Positions 53,466 through 63,340 of a DNA stretch of 64,000 nt are shown in pieces. Both the position numbers and the translations under genes were made by a program. How positions within the stretch are numbered: the first letter of the stretch is position 1; each line of letters opens with the position of its first letter. The stretch lies in the NCBI GenBank assembly GCA_015227615.1, contig JAALGZ010000044.1, positions 235,123 through 299,122 of the forward strand, read 5' to 3'. This DNA comes from Labyrinthula sp. Ha (Eukaryota > Sar > Bigyra > Labyrinthulida > Labyrinthulaceae). The notes below the pieces were generated by a model. The model was not told the DNA's origin. It worked only from the letters and a program-made list of their open reading frames with translations, and made no database searches.

Positions 53466-54770
53466 ATGAGAAATAATCAAAATAAGAATATGAACAAAGT
53501 AAAAATTCTTGCATTTAAAAGAACTCCAATGGCATCATTTGGATCTGTTTATTCTCATTTATCAGCTATTCAACTTGGAATTCATTCAACAAACTCTCTT
53601 TTTTCTTCTCTTACAAATGTTTTTCCAAGAGATGTGGATGATGTTTATTTAGGAAACGTACTTTCAAGTAATTTAGGTCAAGCACCTGCTAAACAAGTTT
53701 CTTTAGGAGCTGGAATTCCTCCATCTGTTCCATGTACAACAATAAATAAAGTTTGCTCTTCTTCTCTAAAAGCTCTTGAAATATCTTCTATGCAAATTCA
53801 ACTTGGTTTATCAGATTTAATACTAACAGGTGGTTTTGAATCTATGTCATCAGTTCCAAGATATTTAACAAATAGTAGATTTTCAAAAGGAAATAAAAAA
53901 TATGGAGATATAAAAATTAATCAAATTAATAATTTAGATAAAAAAAGTGTTGAAATTATTGATGGATTAGCAAAAGATGGACTTGGAGATCCTTTTACAA
54001 GAGAGCAAATGGGTCAATTTGGAGTTCTTGCAGCAGTTGAGAATAAAATAACAAGAGAAGAACAAGATGAATGGGCACTTAATAGTTATAAAAGAGCTTT
54101 TAAAGCTCATAAAGAAGGAAAATTTTCTAATGAAATAGTTAGTATTCCTGGAATCGATTTACAAATTGATGAAGAAACACTTTTAAGAGGAGAAAATATG
54201 ACAAAAGAAAAAATATCTTCATTACCATTTGCTTTTAAAATACCAAAAGAAAAACAAAATTTAATTAAAACAAAAGAAGATGAAAAATTTTCTCAAAGTG
54301 TAACTGCAGGAAATAGTTCAACTATGTCAGATGGAGCAATTTCTATGTTAGTTGCAAGTGATAACTTTTGTAAACAAAAACAACTTACACCTTTAGCTAA
54401 TATTATTATTCATACTCAATCTGCTCAAATTCCTGAAAGATTTACAACATCACCTATTCTTGCAGTTGAAAAAGCTTTGAATCAAAGTGGTTTAACTATT
54501 AAAGATATTGATTTTTGGGAAGTAAATGAAGCTTTTGCTATAGTTCCTATTTTACTTTGTAAGAAATTAGGTATAAGAAAAGAAAAAGTAAATATTTATG
54601 GAGGAGCTTGTGCTTTAGGACATCCACTTGGAATGAGTGGAGTTAGAATAGTAGGAAGTTTAATTAGTGTTTTAAAACAAGAAGGTGGAAGACTAGGTTG
54701 TGCAGTTATTTGCAATGGAGGAGGAGGTTCAAGTTGTGTAATTATAGAAAACGTAATAAGTAAATTATAA
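53466..54770 (+). CDS. Acetyl-CoA C-acetyltransferase (thiolase)
   Basis: An intact 434-residue thiolase. The acylated cysteine lies in NKVCSSSLKALE (about residue 96). GGFESMSSVPRYL, EQMGQFG, SVTAGNSSTMSDGA and NEAFAIVP are family blocks, and the catalytic base regions GGACALGHPLGMSGVR and CNGGGGSSC carry the second His and Cys. The sequence is closest in pattern to acetoacetyl-CoA thiolase (two acetyl-CoA to acetoacetyl-CoA and the reverse), used in the mevalonate pathway, ketone or branched amino acid metabolism. No clear presequence or PTS1 is seen (ends SKL-like only in reverse reading: ...VISKL; the last three residues are Ser-Lys-Leu, which is in fact a canonical peroxisomal targeting signal). 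Thus peroxisomal location is likely. Its stop abuts that of the convergent gene. Confidence 0.92.
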   Translation: MRNNQNKNMNKVKILAFKRTPMASFGSVYSHLSAIQLGIHSTNSLFSSLTNVFPRDVDDVYLGNVLSSNLGQAPAKQVSLGAGIPPSVPCTTINKVCSSSLKALEISSMQIQLGLSDLILTGGFESMSSVPRYLTNSRFSKGNKKYGDIKINQINNLDKKSVEIIDGLAKDGLGDPFTREQMGQFGVLAAVENKITREEQDEWALNSYKRAFKAHKEGKFSNEIVSIPGIDLQIDEETLLRGENMTKEKISSLPFAFKIPKEKQNLIKTKEDEKFSQSVTAGNSSTMSDGAISMLVASDNFCKQKQLTPLANIIIHTQSAQIPERFTTSPILAVEKALNQSGLTIKDIDFWEVNEAFAIVPILLCKKLGIRKEKVNIYGGACALGHPLGMSGVRIVGSLISVLKQEGGRLGCAVICNGGGGSSCVIIENVISKL

Positions 54771-55415
54771 TTATTCAACACTTTTTCTTTTTTTTATTAT
54801 TGGAATATTTAATTCTTTTGATAATTCATTTAATATTGGAATAAATATTCTATTTAAAATATTCATAGTTTTATAAATATCACTTTCTGAATTTACATAA
54901 GTTGACCAAATAAAGTTAAAGAAGATTAAGTTTGTATGTTTTATACCTGGTGAACTTGGGTCTCCTAAACCAAGACTTAATGCTAGTTTTTTTATTTGAT
55001 TTTGTTCCTTTTGTACAGTTAAAAATATATGTAAACTTTCAGTTGTTTTTTTATTTTCGGGAACTGTTTGATTAAACAATAGACTTAAGAGTGTTGAATA
55101 AATTGTTGATCCTAAGTGTGCGTAATATTTTAAATTTGTATCATTAGAAAAAGAAATATTATTTGTGTTTATATTTGTTAATTTTTCCAACATTAATTTA
55201 CATGCATGATCTTCAGCTTGTTTCTTTTTTGGAAAAGGATCTGAAAAAACAGTATCTGTTGTAAGAGTATGAACTAGTTTTGTTTGAAAAAGAAGAGTAT
55301 TTTGAGATAATTGAGTTTCTTCTGCAAAGGCATTTGTTGTTTCAAATGTAAAAATATCTGGTAAGTTTTTCTTATATGTTTTTTGAGTATATTCTGCAAG
55401 TTTTGTCTTATTCAT
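54771..55415 (-). CDS. Protein with N-terminal double-stranded RNA-binding-like domain
   Basis: A 214-residue protein. Residues ~1-80 fit the dsRBD pattern: KLAEYTQKTYKKNLPDIF at the first helix, central beta strands, and FPKKKQAEDHACKLMLEKL, where the KK-x-AE-x-x-A-x-x-ML consensus of the second RNA-binding helix is clear. The remaining ~130 residues are helical with no recognised motif and end in a basic IIKKRKSVE tail. The partner could be rRNA, mRNA or small RNA machinery; the sequence does not say. The start follows GAAGAAAAAAATG on the minus strand. It is convergent with the thiolase gene, stop codon to stop codon. Confidence 0.65.
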   Translation of the reverse strand: MNKTKLAEYTQKTYKKNLPDIFTFETTNAFAEETQLSQNTLLFQTKLVHTLTTDTVFSDPFPKKKQAEDHACKLMLEKLTNINTNNISFSNDTNLKYYAHLGSTIYSTLLSLLFNQTVPENKKTTESLHIFLTVQKEQNQIKKLALSLGLGDPSSPGIKHTNLIFFNFIWSTYVNSESDIYKTMNILNRIFIPILNELSKELNIPIIKKRKSVE

Positions 55416-58096
55416 TTTTTTCTTCGTCAGATTGTGATAAATATGTATTCTAGATTTCGAACATATTTATTGATAAACTTATTGGAAATTTTGAATTGAA
55501 AACTGCTGATATTGATTCAGAATTTTGAAGTGTAACAAACCCTTGTTTATGCTGTATTGGGAATTCTAGGAATTCTAACAAGTAATGGAGATGACCAACA
55601 TAAAGCTTACTAAGAAATTGATACTTTTCTGCTGAACTATTAGTTACAAAGTCTCAAAATTTCCAATGTTATTCCATTCTTTTGTGCTTAATGAATAAAA
55701 TAAATCTAACCATGGTGGACCATATAGTGTTTCTTCTTGAAGAGTTGACGAACTTCCCACTCGTGTATATGTAATTAGTTATCAGGTTACTACCAGTTGA
55801 TAGAGTAGAATTACAAAGGAAATATGTTGAGAAACCAAGGCAGAAGAAATCTGGCAACAGAACTTTAATCAAAACAATAACAAACAGAGCAAAGCTAACA
55901 ATAAGCGATAAAGCATATAAGAATAAAGACTCATACGAGTATAACGACTTAGTATTAATAACCTAAGTATACAGAGGCTTTTTTCTAAGTAAGAGGAGCT
56001 TCTTCTTGGTTCAGCATGGAATCCAATTACGAGCATAGACCCTATGGTGATGTAATCACCTATAAAAGAAGTCTGATTTAACTCAGTTCATAAGAGTAAG
56101 TTTCTTGTTAGTATCTGCCTCATTTTCGAGTATCAGACTGTTCGATAGTCATCTGGGGCACTTAAATAAACTGAGTTTGATACATGTCGATGCAAGAACA
56201 GATATTCATAGTTACGTCAAGTTTATTCGATTTATATCTTTTCTGTCTTTTCTTTTCCAAAGTTTCTATGTATTTCTGCTCGTAACAAGTTTTCAACCTG
56301 TTCACAACCTTTAAGGTTGTCTATATACTTTGAAATATTTTAAATTAGTTCCTGTTTAAATGAAGTTTTCCCTGTATAAGGATTTTTCTTTAGTTTCTAC
56401 TGCTCTGGTCGTTAAAAACTTGAACATATGGCATAGAACTAGTTGCGTTACTCATATCTACAAAACAATGCCATTGCACCCTAAGGAAATAGTATGTAGG
56501 TGGAAGAAATTTAGTACTATTGGTTCTTTATTAATAATACTGTATCATGCAAAATAGGAAAAAATAGACGTTATTTTTGCCTAGTTTAGTAACCCCAGGA
56601 ACAGTTCATCAGATACTGAGCTTTAAAATTTGTTTTTGTCTTTAGACTTTGTAGTGGAATCTAACACAAGTGTTTATAATACTAGACTAATATTGAGTGT
56701 TAAACGCTAACTCTAATCAAGAAAAAAAGGAACTATTTGCACGTATAACTATTGATGACACATGATAACTAATTAATGACCAAGAAGAAATTATCATGTG
56801 CCTCGGAATAACTAATAACTTGCATCCAAATTTCAAAGCATGTGAATAATCAGTCATAGTTAAAAAGTGATACCTCTTAGGACCATAATAGTAGAAGCTA
56901 CTAAAAAAAATGCTCTTGAAGAAAATTAAAATCTTTCAAAGTAAATACGTTGACAAAATTCAATCCACCAATTAATACGGAATTATCTCAGGTTAAAGAA
57001 TATGTTACTAAGCTTTGAAAGCTTACCTTAGAGGAACAAAGTACTGTATTAACAAACCTCCAAACTTGCGGACAGTGATTCCCGAAGCGACATTCAATGA
57101 TGTAAGAAATAACGTCCATTGGGTAGATAGCCCGTGAAAAAAAATCATTTTATCCAAGTTTGATATGTACTTAATTTGTATATTGTTTGTAGGATGAGGC
57201 TTCTTGACCAATATTGCCATTTCTACCCTCTCATAAAGTTGCAAACAAATACAGATATTTTTTATTGCAATTCATAGACCTAAATCCTGATTGAAGCCTC
57301 TCAACTTCTTTTTTATTTTAACAGAATAAACCATTGAAAACACCTAAAGTATCTTTAAGAAACAACACTTAATAAAATTTTCTAGTGGAATACAAACAGT
57401 AGACTTAATTTACTGCTCTTGATGAAACATTCAATATAAAGTGATATGGTTTTTAAGCCCCTGCTTTTATCCTTTTGCGAATAGCTCTTATTCCTTATCC
57501 TCACTGTTGGAAATTATGAAATGAGTGTTACAAGATGTATGGCCTCACCAACAGAACCGGTAACTCTCAAACCCATATTGGAAGTTTCCAGGGTTAAAAG
57601 ATGTTATGCCTTCTAAATTAACACTTATTTCTGCTCGCACTCACTTGTCATGTCGAGCTCAATATTCGCCTAGGTAATGAAAGTTTCAAGGAGACGTAAT
57701 TTCCACTTAACGTTAATTCCAGCTATATATATTCGACCCTTTGACTTGAAATTATAACTAATTTATTTAGATCAGAGATCTCTTGGAGGTTGAACAGCAT
57801 TTGTCAAGGCATACAAAATATTCCAGACCCTGATTTTGACAAACTTTTATTGTTTTCTATAATTAGAAATAATTTTATCATTTATTAAAAAGTATGTCTA
57901 CACTTTATATGATTTCTATAAGAATCCCAAGATAAACAATTTTTGTTTTCTTCTTCAATCCGACCTGAATAATATGTTCTAAAAATTTGTCCGTCGAATA
58001 TATAAATGAATGGCCAAATCGAACATCCATAAGGAAGAATTCCATTTTTTGAGTTGCTAACTTATCCCTTTAACTAAATCCAAAAGAAGAAAAAAA
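55416..58096. other. Gene-poor region
   Basis: A few coding-like scraps occur (for example near 56900-57100) but no domain is recognised. The last ~60 bases before 58097 are an A-rich leader. Confidence 0.4.
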
Positions 58097-58770
58097 ATGA
58101 TATCTCCGGAAAATTGTTTATGTTCTTTATGTTTAAAACTCTTATGCAAACCTACAACAACATCATGTGGTCATAGTTTCTGTAAACCCTGTCTAACTGC
58201 TTCTCTTCGACATAAGCCAAAATGTCCCGTGTGCAGATCTGTCTTATTTAGCGATCCTGCAGGACTTCTAGTTTCAACAGATTTTGATAAACTTTTACAA
58301 GATGTATTTCCAAAAGAATAAGAAGTTCGAAGAAATGAAATTGCTCCAATTTATGATACTCGTGGATCTATTGAGGATGCTGATCAACTTCCAATTATGG
58401 TAATTTGTCATATACTCCCTGGGCAAGTACTTGATCTTCATATCTATGAACCAAGATATAGAATGGTAGTTCAAAGAGCACTTCAAGGATCTCATAAATT
58501 TGGGCTATGTCCTGCTGGTGGACTTCTTCGATGTCAGCCGTTGTACGGAACAAAAGTAGAGATTGTAGAGTGTGAATCTCTTCCAGGAGGAAGATATTAT
58601 TTAGAAGTTGTTGGTGTTCAAATATTCAGAATTAATGATTATTTTCTTCAACAAGTATATTTAATATGATCTGTTTCTTTTGTAGATCCAAATCGGGATT
58701 ATATATTTAATGAAGAAGAAAACAGGTTCTGTTTGCGCAGTTTAAATAGTTTTTGAGTGTAGGCTTGGTA
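58097..58770 (+). pseudogene. RING-LON domain protein (LONRF-like), interrupted
   Basis: The first frame has a C3HC4 RING finger (LCSLCLKLL, then SCGHSFCKPC, then CPVCR). An in-frame TAA at 58319-58321 is followed in the same frame by a LON substrate-binding domain start: QLPIMVICHILPGQVLDLHIYEPRYRMVVQRAL, FGLCPAGG and GGRYYLEVVGVQIFRI. The order RING then LON N-domain is that of LONRF ubiquitin ligases. After FLQQ the frame ends; a GTATAT...TTTTGTAG segment (31 nt) looks like an intron, but the frame beyond it (DPNRDYIFNEEENR) is off by one. A copia element follows within 100 bp. Most likely a gene broken by mutation and insertion. Confidence 0.7.
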
Positions 58771-58926
58771 TTCTATATTATAGGATACTAAGCCAGACTA
58801 AAATAAGGGTTAAATATTTTATTTAAAAAACATAAACTTCTTTTCTCTCAATAGGTTAACAGCCGAAAGCAACTATACAATAAAGAAAAATATTTACTTA
58901 CATTAGGAACTCAGCAAGTTATCAAG

Positions 58927-59690
58927 ATGCAAGAAAATCCAGGAATTATATTATGCAACAAGAAGAATTACCTTGAATGGAAAGAATATGTTACCATCCT
59001 TCTAGAGTCCAAAGGGCTTGAATCTACTATAAATAACCAAGAAAATTTTACTGATACTCCTGATACTTTTGGATTTATTCAATCCAACGAAAAGGAGAAA
59101 AAGGCGAAAGCAATTACCATTCTGAGACGTCATATTGATATTTCACTTCACTACTTAGTTCATGGAGTTAAATCTCCAGCTACAGCTTTGCAAATCGTGG
59201 AAGAATACTGCATTGGCAACAAGGATCAATATCTCTTAACTCTTGAGGATAAACTGAACAATTCTTCTGGGCGTTTTTTCCTAGAAAAATTAAAAAGCTT
59301 TAACAAAATTACCGCGATTTTGTTATGTTAGATGGAGTTATGCAAGAAGCAAAGATCATTCATAAACTGTTTCTATTTGCTTTAACATCGATGGCTGTTT
59401 CTTTACTTTAACAGGAAATACTTTTTAACGATCGTCTATCACCTGAAAATAAAACTGGATACAATGAGATTTACGGGAAATTTCTAGTTATTACCGAGAA
59501 ACAGCAAGAGGATTACGTTAAGAGATCAAGCGTACAGAGCAGATCTGTGCTTGTTTATTTTCGTTGTAATCAACCAGGACATTTTAAGTCAGAATGTAAC
59601 AATCCGTGGTATTGCATCATTTGCAAACGCCAAGGACATAGTGCATATAAGTGCAGGCTCAATAATAAGATGAAAAACGACTATAAAAAC
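58927..59690 (+). pseudogene. Gag of the truncated copia element
   Basis: The frame opening at 58927 has the Gag core (KKNYLEWKEYVTILLESKGL, HIDISLHYLVHG) and ends at 59331 after a one-base shift near 59310; the other frame continues to two zinc knuckles. The first (FRCNQPGHFKSEC) has lost its first Cys to Tyr; the second (CIICKRQGHSAYKC) is complete. A further stop lies near 59418. Confidence 0.7.
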
Positions 59691-61590
59691 GACAATGAAA
59701 ATAATAATAACAGCTTTGCAAATGCATTGATTGGTATTTTTCATGGAGATTTTAGAATTTTAAAAATTGAAGAAGAAAATTCAAATGATGTTTTAGTCTT
59801 AGATTCAGGTGCAAGCTATCGTGTTTGTGGTAGCAAGCATGATCATTTACTTTGTGATTTTAAAAATTTAAACACTCCAAAGTTAGTAGGAGCAGCTGGA
59901 GGCATGATTTACAAAAGCACTTGCAAAGGAACGTTTAAAGGGAAGTTAGACAATGGATTACCTATTGTCTTAAAGGATGTTTACATTTTTGAAAAACTCA
60001 ATGCGTTTTTAGTTTCAATGGCAGTTTTATTATCAAAATGACTTTCTATGACAGCAAAAAGGATACTACTTCTATTTTCAAAAATGATAATTTACTATAT
60101 ATCTCGAAAAGAAACAAGGTGAACTTATTCTTACTAAAATATGTGAAACAAACGGACAATAATGAAAAACTTTTTCCGGGCCATTAATTGCAAATAGAAT
60201 TTCCAAAGAGGATAAACTTAGCTATTTGCATAGCTTGTTTGGGCACCAAGGTATTGAAAATTTCAAGATTACGTTACAATATTACGAGTATCAATTTACA
60301 CCAGGTCAAATTTCTAACTTTAGATGTAAAACATGTGAACTGAACAATATTAAACATGCGATTATAAAAAGGAAAAAGGCAGTAGGGTTTTCCTAGAATG
60401 ACGAAGAATTTTCTGTTATGGATTCTGTTGAAGTACTTACTACCAGTAGAGCTGGTAATTTGGGATTTGTTTTAGTAACTGACATTAATTCTAGATACAG
60501 ATTCATTTACTGTTACCGTAAAAAAAGTGATATTGTTTACGAAATTATTAATTTTTTCAAATGGTTTCAGCTAAAAACTGGTATTAGAATTAAAAGAGTA
60601 CATTCAGATCAAGGTACGGAATTATATAATCAACAATCAATCAATTTTTGTAACAATCAAGGTATTGAATTTACAGTTTCTGCTCCAGGAGTACCTGAGC
60701 ACAATGGTATAGCAGAAAGAAGTAATCAGTTCATTTTACAAAAAATCAGAAAGTTCATAAATGCTACAGATTTAAATGTTTCTCTATATTGGGATTTTGC
60801 AGCATATTTCGCTGTATATGTTACAAACCGTATCACTGAAGGCACAAGATTAATTTCTGCTTACAAAAAAATCTTCAAAATAAATCCGGAATTTAAAAAA
60901 CTAGTAATATTCGGTGCAAATGTTGTTGTCCTTAAAAATTTCAGTCACAAAGTTGAACAAAGAGGTGAATTTGGACTATTCCTAGGTTACAACCATAAGA
61001 CAGGAGAAGCCTTAATTCTCATTAAGGATATACGGGAATAAATAGAATCTAGAAGATTTATGGTATCATAATTCAGCGACGAATCTTTAAAAGAATCAAT
61101 TGTACCGAACAATAATTTTATGCCACTAAATTTAACCAATGAAAACTCATCATGCACTGATTCACATCTAACTGAGAACCAGTCGGAACACTCGTTTGAA
61201 AATTCAGTACAGAATCCACCTGAGGTTGAAAATGCAGTTTCTAAAGGAGATAATAATAAAGAACATAACAACAAGAATATTTTATATTCTTTGTTACCAG
61301 GAAAACAATATTTAAGAAGGTGATCTAGGGTAACTAAACCACCTGGGCGTTTAGCATACGCTGACGTGGTCAATGGTGACACAATGTTTTTAATTAAAGA
61401 TGCAAACTTCCTATTTAAGCAGCTAAACTTAGTTGACTTTGCTGCTGCGGTAGTTAAAAAAGACAACTCAATTTCAAGAAATTATTTTCAAATTAACTCT
61501 AAACCATCTTCAGAAGATTAGTTTAGAGCTTACGAAAAGGAATTAACTAAATTAATTGACATTGGGGTTAGTAAGGAGGCTCACGAAATT
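59691..61590 (+). pseudogene. Protease and integrase of the truncated copia element
   Basis: Protease VLVLDSGASYRVCG is near 59800. The integrase zinc-binding region is near 60320 (FRCKTCELNN). The core has VTDINSRYRF, HSDQGTELYN and PEHNGIAERSNQ with the D-D-E triad (60470-60730), and the GKRGLF-like GLFLGYNHKTGEAL block follows. The integrase frame 60418-61041 is intact; stops at 60041, 60396, 61039, 61321 and 61519 interrupt the rest. The RT start (FRAYEKELTKLIDIGV) is lost a few codons later. Confidence 0.75.
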
Positions 61591-61599
61591 AATCAGTTT

Positions 61600-62300
61600 G
61601 GGAAGCATCGTGAAGTATATAAATGGGGGTTTTGGACCATGGGGACTTCATGGCAACTCTCAGAATTTTTTGAAACGTCCGGGAACATGCTGAAACACCC
61701 CGATTTTGCAGGTTTAAGCTATTCATTGAGTTTGGTAGAAGCTCTCACTAGTATATTCGAAATCTACGCCCTTTTTTACGTACCCTATAAAAAATTCAGC
61801 TTCTGAAATTTCGGGATTACCGAGATACGATCCATTTTGTATTCCTTATTGGCATAACGTTATGACGATTGCCCAAAATTTTTCTTGGTGGATTTATGCT
61901 TGTTGAGAAAGGCCACATGGCCCAAATTTTTTGAATGACCAAAAAAGACATTCTATTAACGGAAGACTAATGTCATATCGGTATGCCATATATATTCTGG
62001 TACTGTAATTGCCCAAAATTTTTTTGAAAATATTCAAGTATAAATAATGGCCATATGGCCTAATGTACCGGTAAGCTTATTGGTATACCGTTATTCCAAA
62101 TGTTTACCGGTATTTTTAATTGCCCAAATTTTTTTTTCAAATTATGAAATCATCTAAGATGGTCATATGGCCCAAATCTTCAAAAATTTTTTTTTTGCCA
62201 TATGACCTAATTTTTTTATATTTGTGAATAACTTCATAATTTGTGAATAGTTTTGTTAAAAGCAAACCAAATCTAAACAAAACATAATACAAATATAAAC
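61600..62300. repeat. Subtelomeric repeats with TTGCCCAAAATTTTT motif
   Basis: Three copies of (A)ATTGCCCAAA(A)TTTTT at ~61868, ~62006 and ~62118 alternate with GGCCATATGGCC-like and GGTCATATGGCC-like palindromes and CCGGTA elements. This gives a diverged ~110-140-bp tandem array. A GC-richer ~200-bp segment (61600-61800) precedes it. A CA-rich leader runs into the start codon at 62301. Confidence 0.6.
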
Positions 62301-62561
62301 ATGCCAAGACCCAACGTTAGAAGAAGAGCATTCAGACGAGAAAGTGCTAGTCAGATAAATAGTCTCTTATTCTTGAGAGACTTAATGAGGTATGAAGTGC
62401 ACCACATGAATTATGCTGAGAGAAATAAGCTAAGGGCAATTATTAGAAAGTTGAGAAAACGTGCTAATGATCTAGAAGAGGTACTAGAGTACATTGAACT
62501 AAGACATGCATTTGGAATTCCTGAAACATCAGAAAGTGAGGATGGGAATGAAGAGGACTAA
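62301..62561 (+). CDS. Subtelomeric small protein, basic N-terminus and acidic C-terminus
   Basis: An 86-residue protein with the leader seen before host genes (AAACAAAACATAATACAAATATAAAC). The N-terminus is Arg-rich (PRPNVRRRAFRRESASQ); a helical middle has heptad-like leucines (RNKLRAIIRKLRKRANDLEEVLEYIEL); the end is acidic (SESEDGNEED). This charge layout suits a nucleic-acid-binding or dimerising protein. The family is not recognised. It is the last gene before the telomere, 120 bases from the satellite. Confidence 0.55.
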   Translation: MPRPNVRRRAFRRESASQINSLLFLRDLMRYEVHHMNYAERNKLRAIIRKLRKRANDLEEVLEYIELRHAFGIPETSESEDGNEED

Positions 62562-62683
62562 GTTTCTAGCAAACATTAAAGTTTAAACAACTTGACTTGG
62601 GAATTTTTAAAGGACTTCAGATATTTCTATTGTAAATACTTGTGAATGAAGATTATTCTTCTTATTAATGTACTAAGTTTAAT

Positions 62684-63340
62684 GTAGTATGATGAATGAA
62701 GTAGGTTTAAGTAGTATGATGAATGTAATAGGTATAGGTTTAAGTAGTATGATGAATGTAGTAGGTATAGGTTTAAGTAGTATGATTTATGGAGTAGGTA
62801 TAGGTTTAAGTAGTATGATGAATGTTGTAGGTTTAAGTAGTATGATGAATGTAGTAAGTTTAAGTAGTATGAGTAGTGTAGTAGGTATAGGTTTAAGTAG
62901 TATGATGAATGGAGTAGGTTTAAGTAGTATGATGAATGAAGTAGGTATAGGTTTAAGTAGTATGATTTATGTAGTAGGTATAGGTTTAAGTAGTATGATT
63001 TATGGACTAGGTATAGGTTTAAGTAGTATGATGAATGGAGTAGGTATAGGTTTAAGTAGTATGATTTATGGAGTAGGTATAGGTTTAAGTAGTATGATGA
63101 ATGTTGTAGGTTTAAGTAGTATGATGAATGTAGTAAGTTTAAGTAGTATGAGTAGTGTAGTAGGTATAGGTTTAAGTAGTATGATGAATGGAGTAGGTTT
63201 AAGTAGTATGATGAATGAAGTAGGTATAGGTTTAAGTAGTATGATTTATGTAGTAGGTATAGGTTTAAGTAGTATGATTTATGGACTAGGTATAGGTTTA
63301 AGTAGTATGATGAATGGAGTAGGTTTAAGTAGTATGATGA
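62684..63340. repeat. Telomere-adjacent satellite with a 279-bp higher-order repeat
   Basis: Built of 30-nt units (around GTAGGTATAGGTTTAAGTAG then TATGATGAAT) and 24-nt units lacking GTATAG. A block of them from 62782 to 63060 is repeated from 63061 to ~63330 with the same order of variants (279-bp period). All unit lengths are multiples of three, so an open frame of ~230 codons of repeated LSSMMNVVGIG-type peptide results; it is probably not a gene. The array runs directly into the telomere. Confidence 0.9.

Larger units (their letters stand above)
58860..61600 (+). mobile_element. Truncated Ty1/copia retrotransposon
   Basis: Gag, zinc knuckles, protease and integrase are present in order, but the sequence diverges into subtelomeric repeat at the start of the reverse transcriptase (~61590). 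It is a different subfamily from the element at 19.7 kb. No LTR pair is seen. Confidence 0.8.

Noticed and set aside
58654-58684. 31-nt intron in the RING-LON gene
   Set aside because: Splice signals are good, but removal puts the downstream coding-like sequence out of frame, so it does not rescue the gene.
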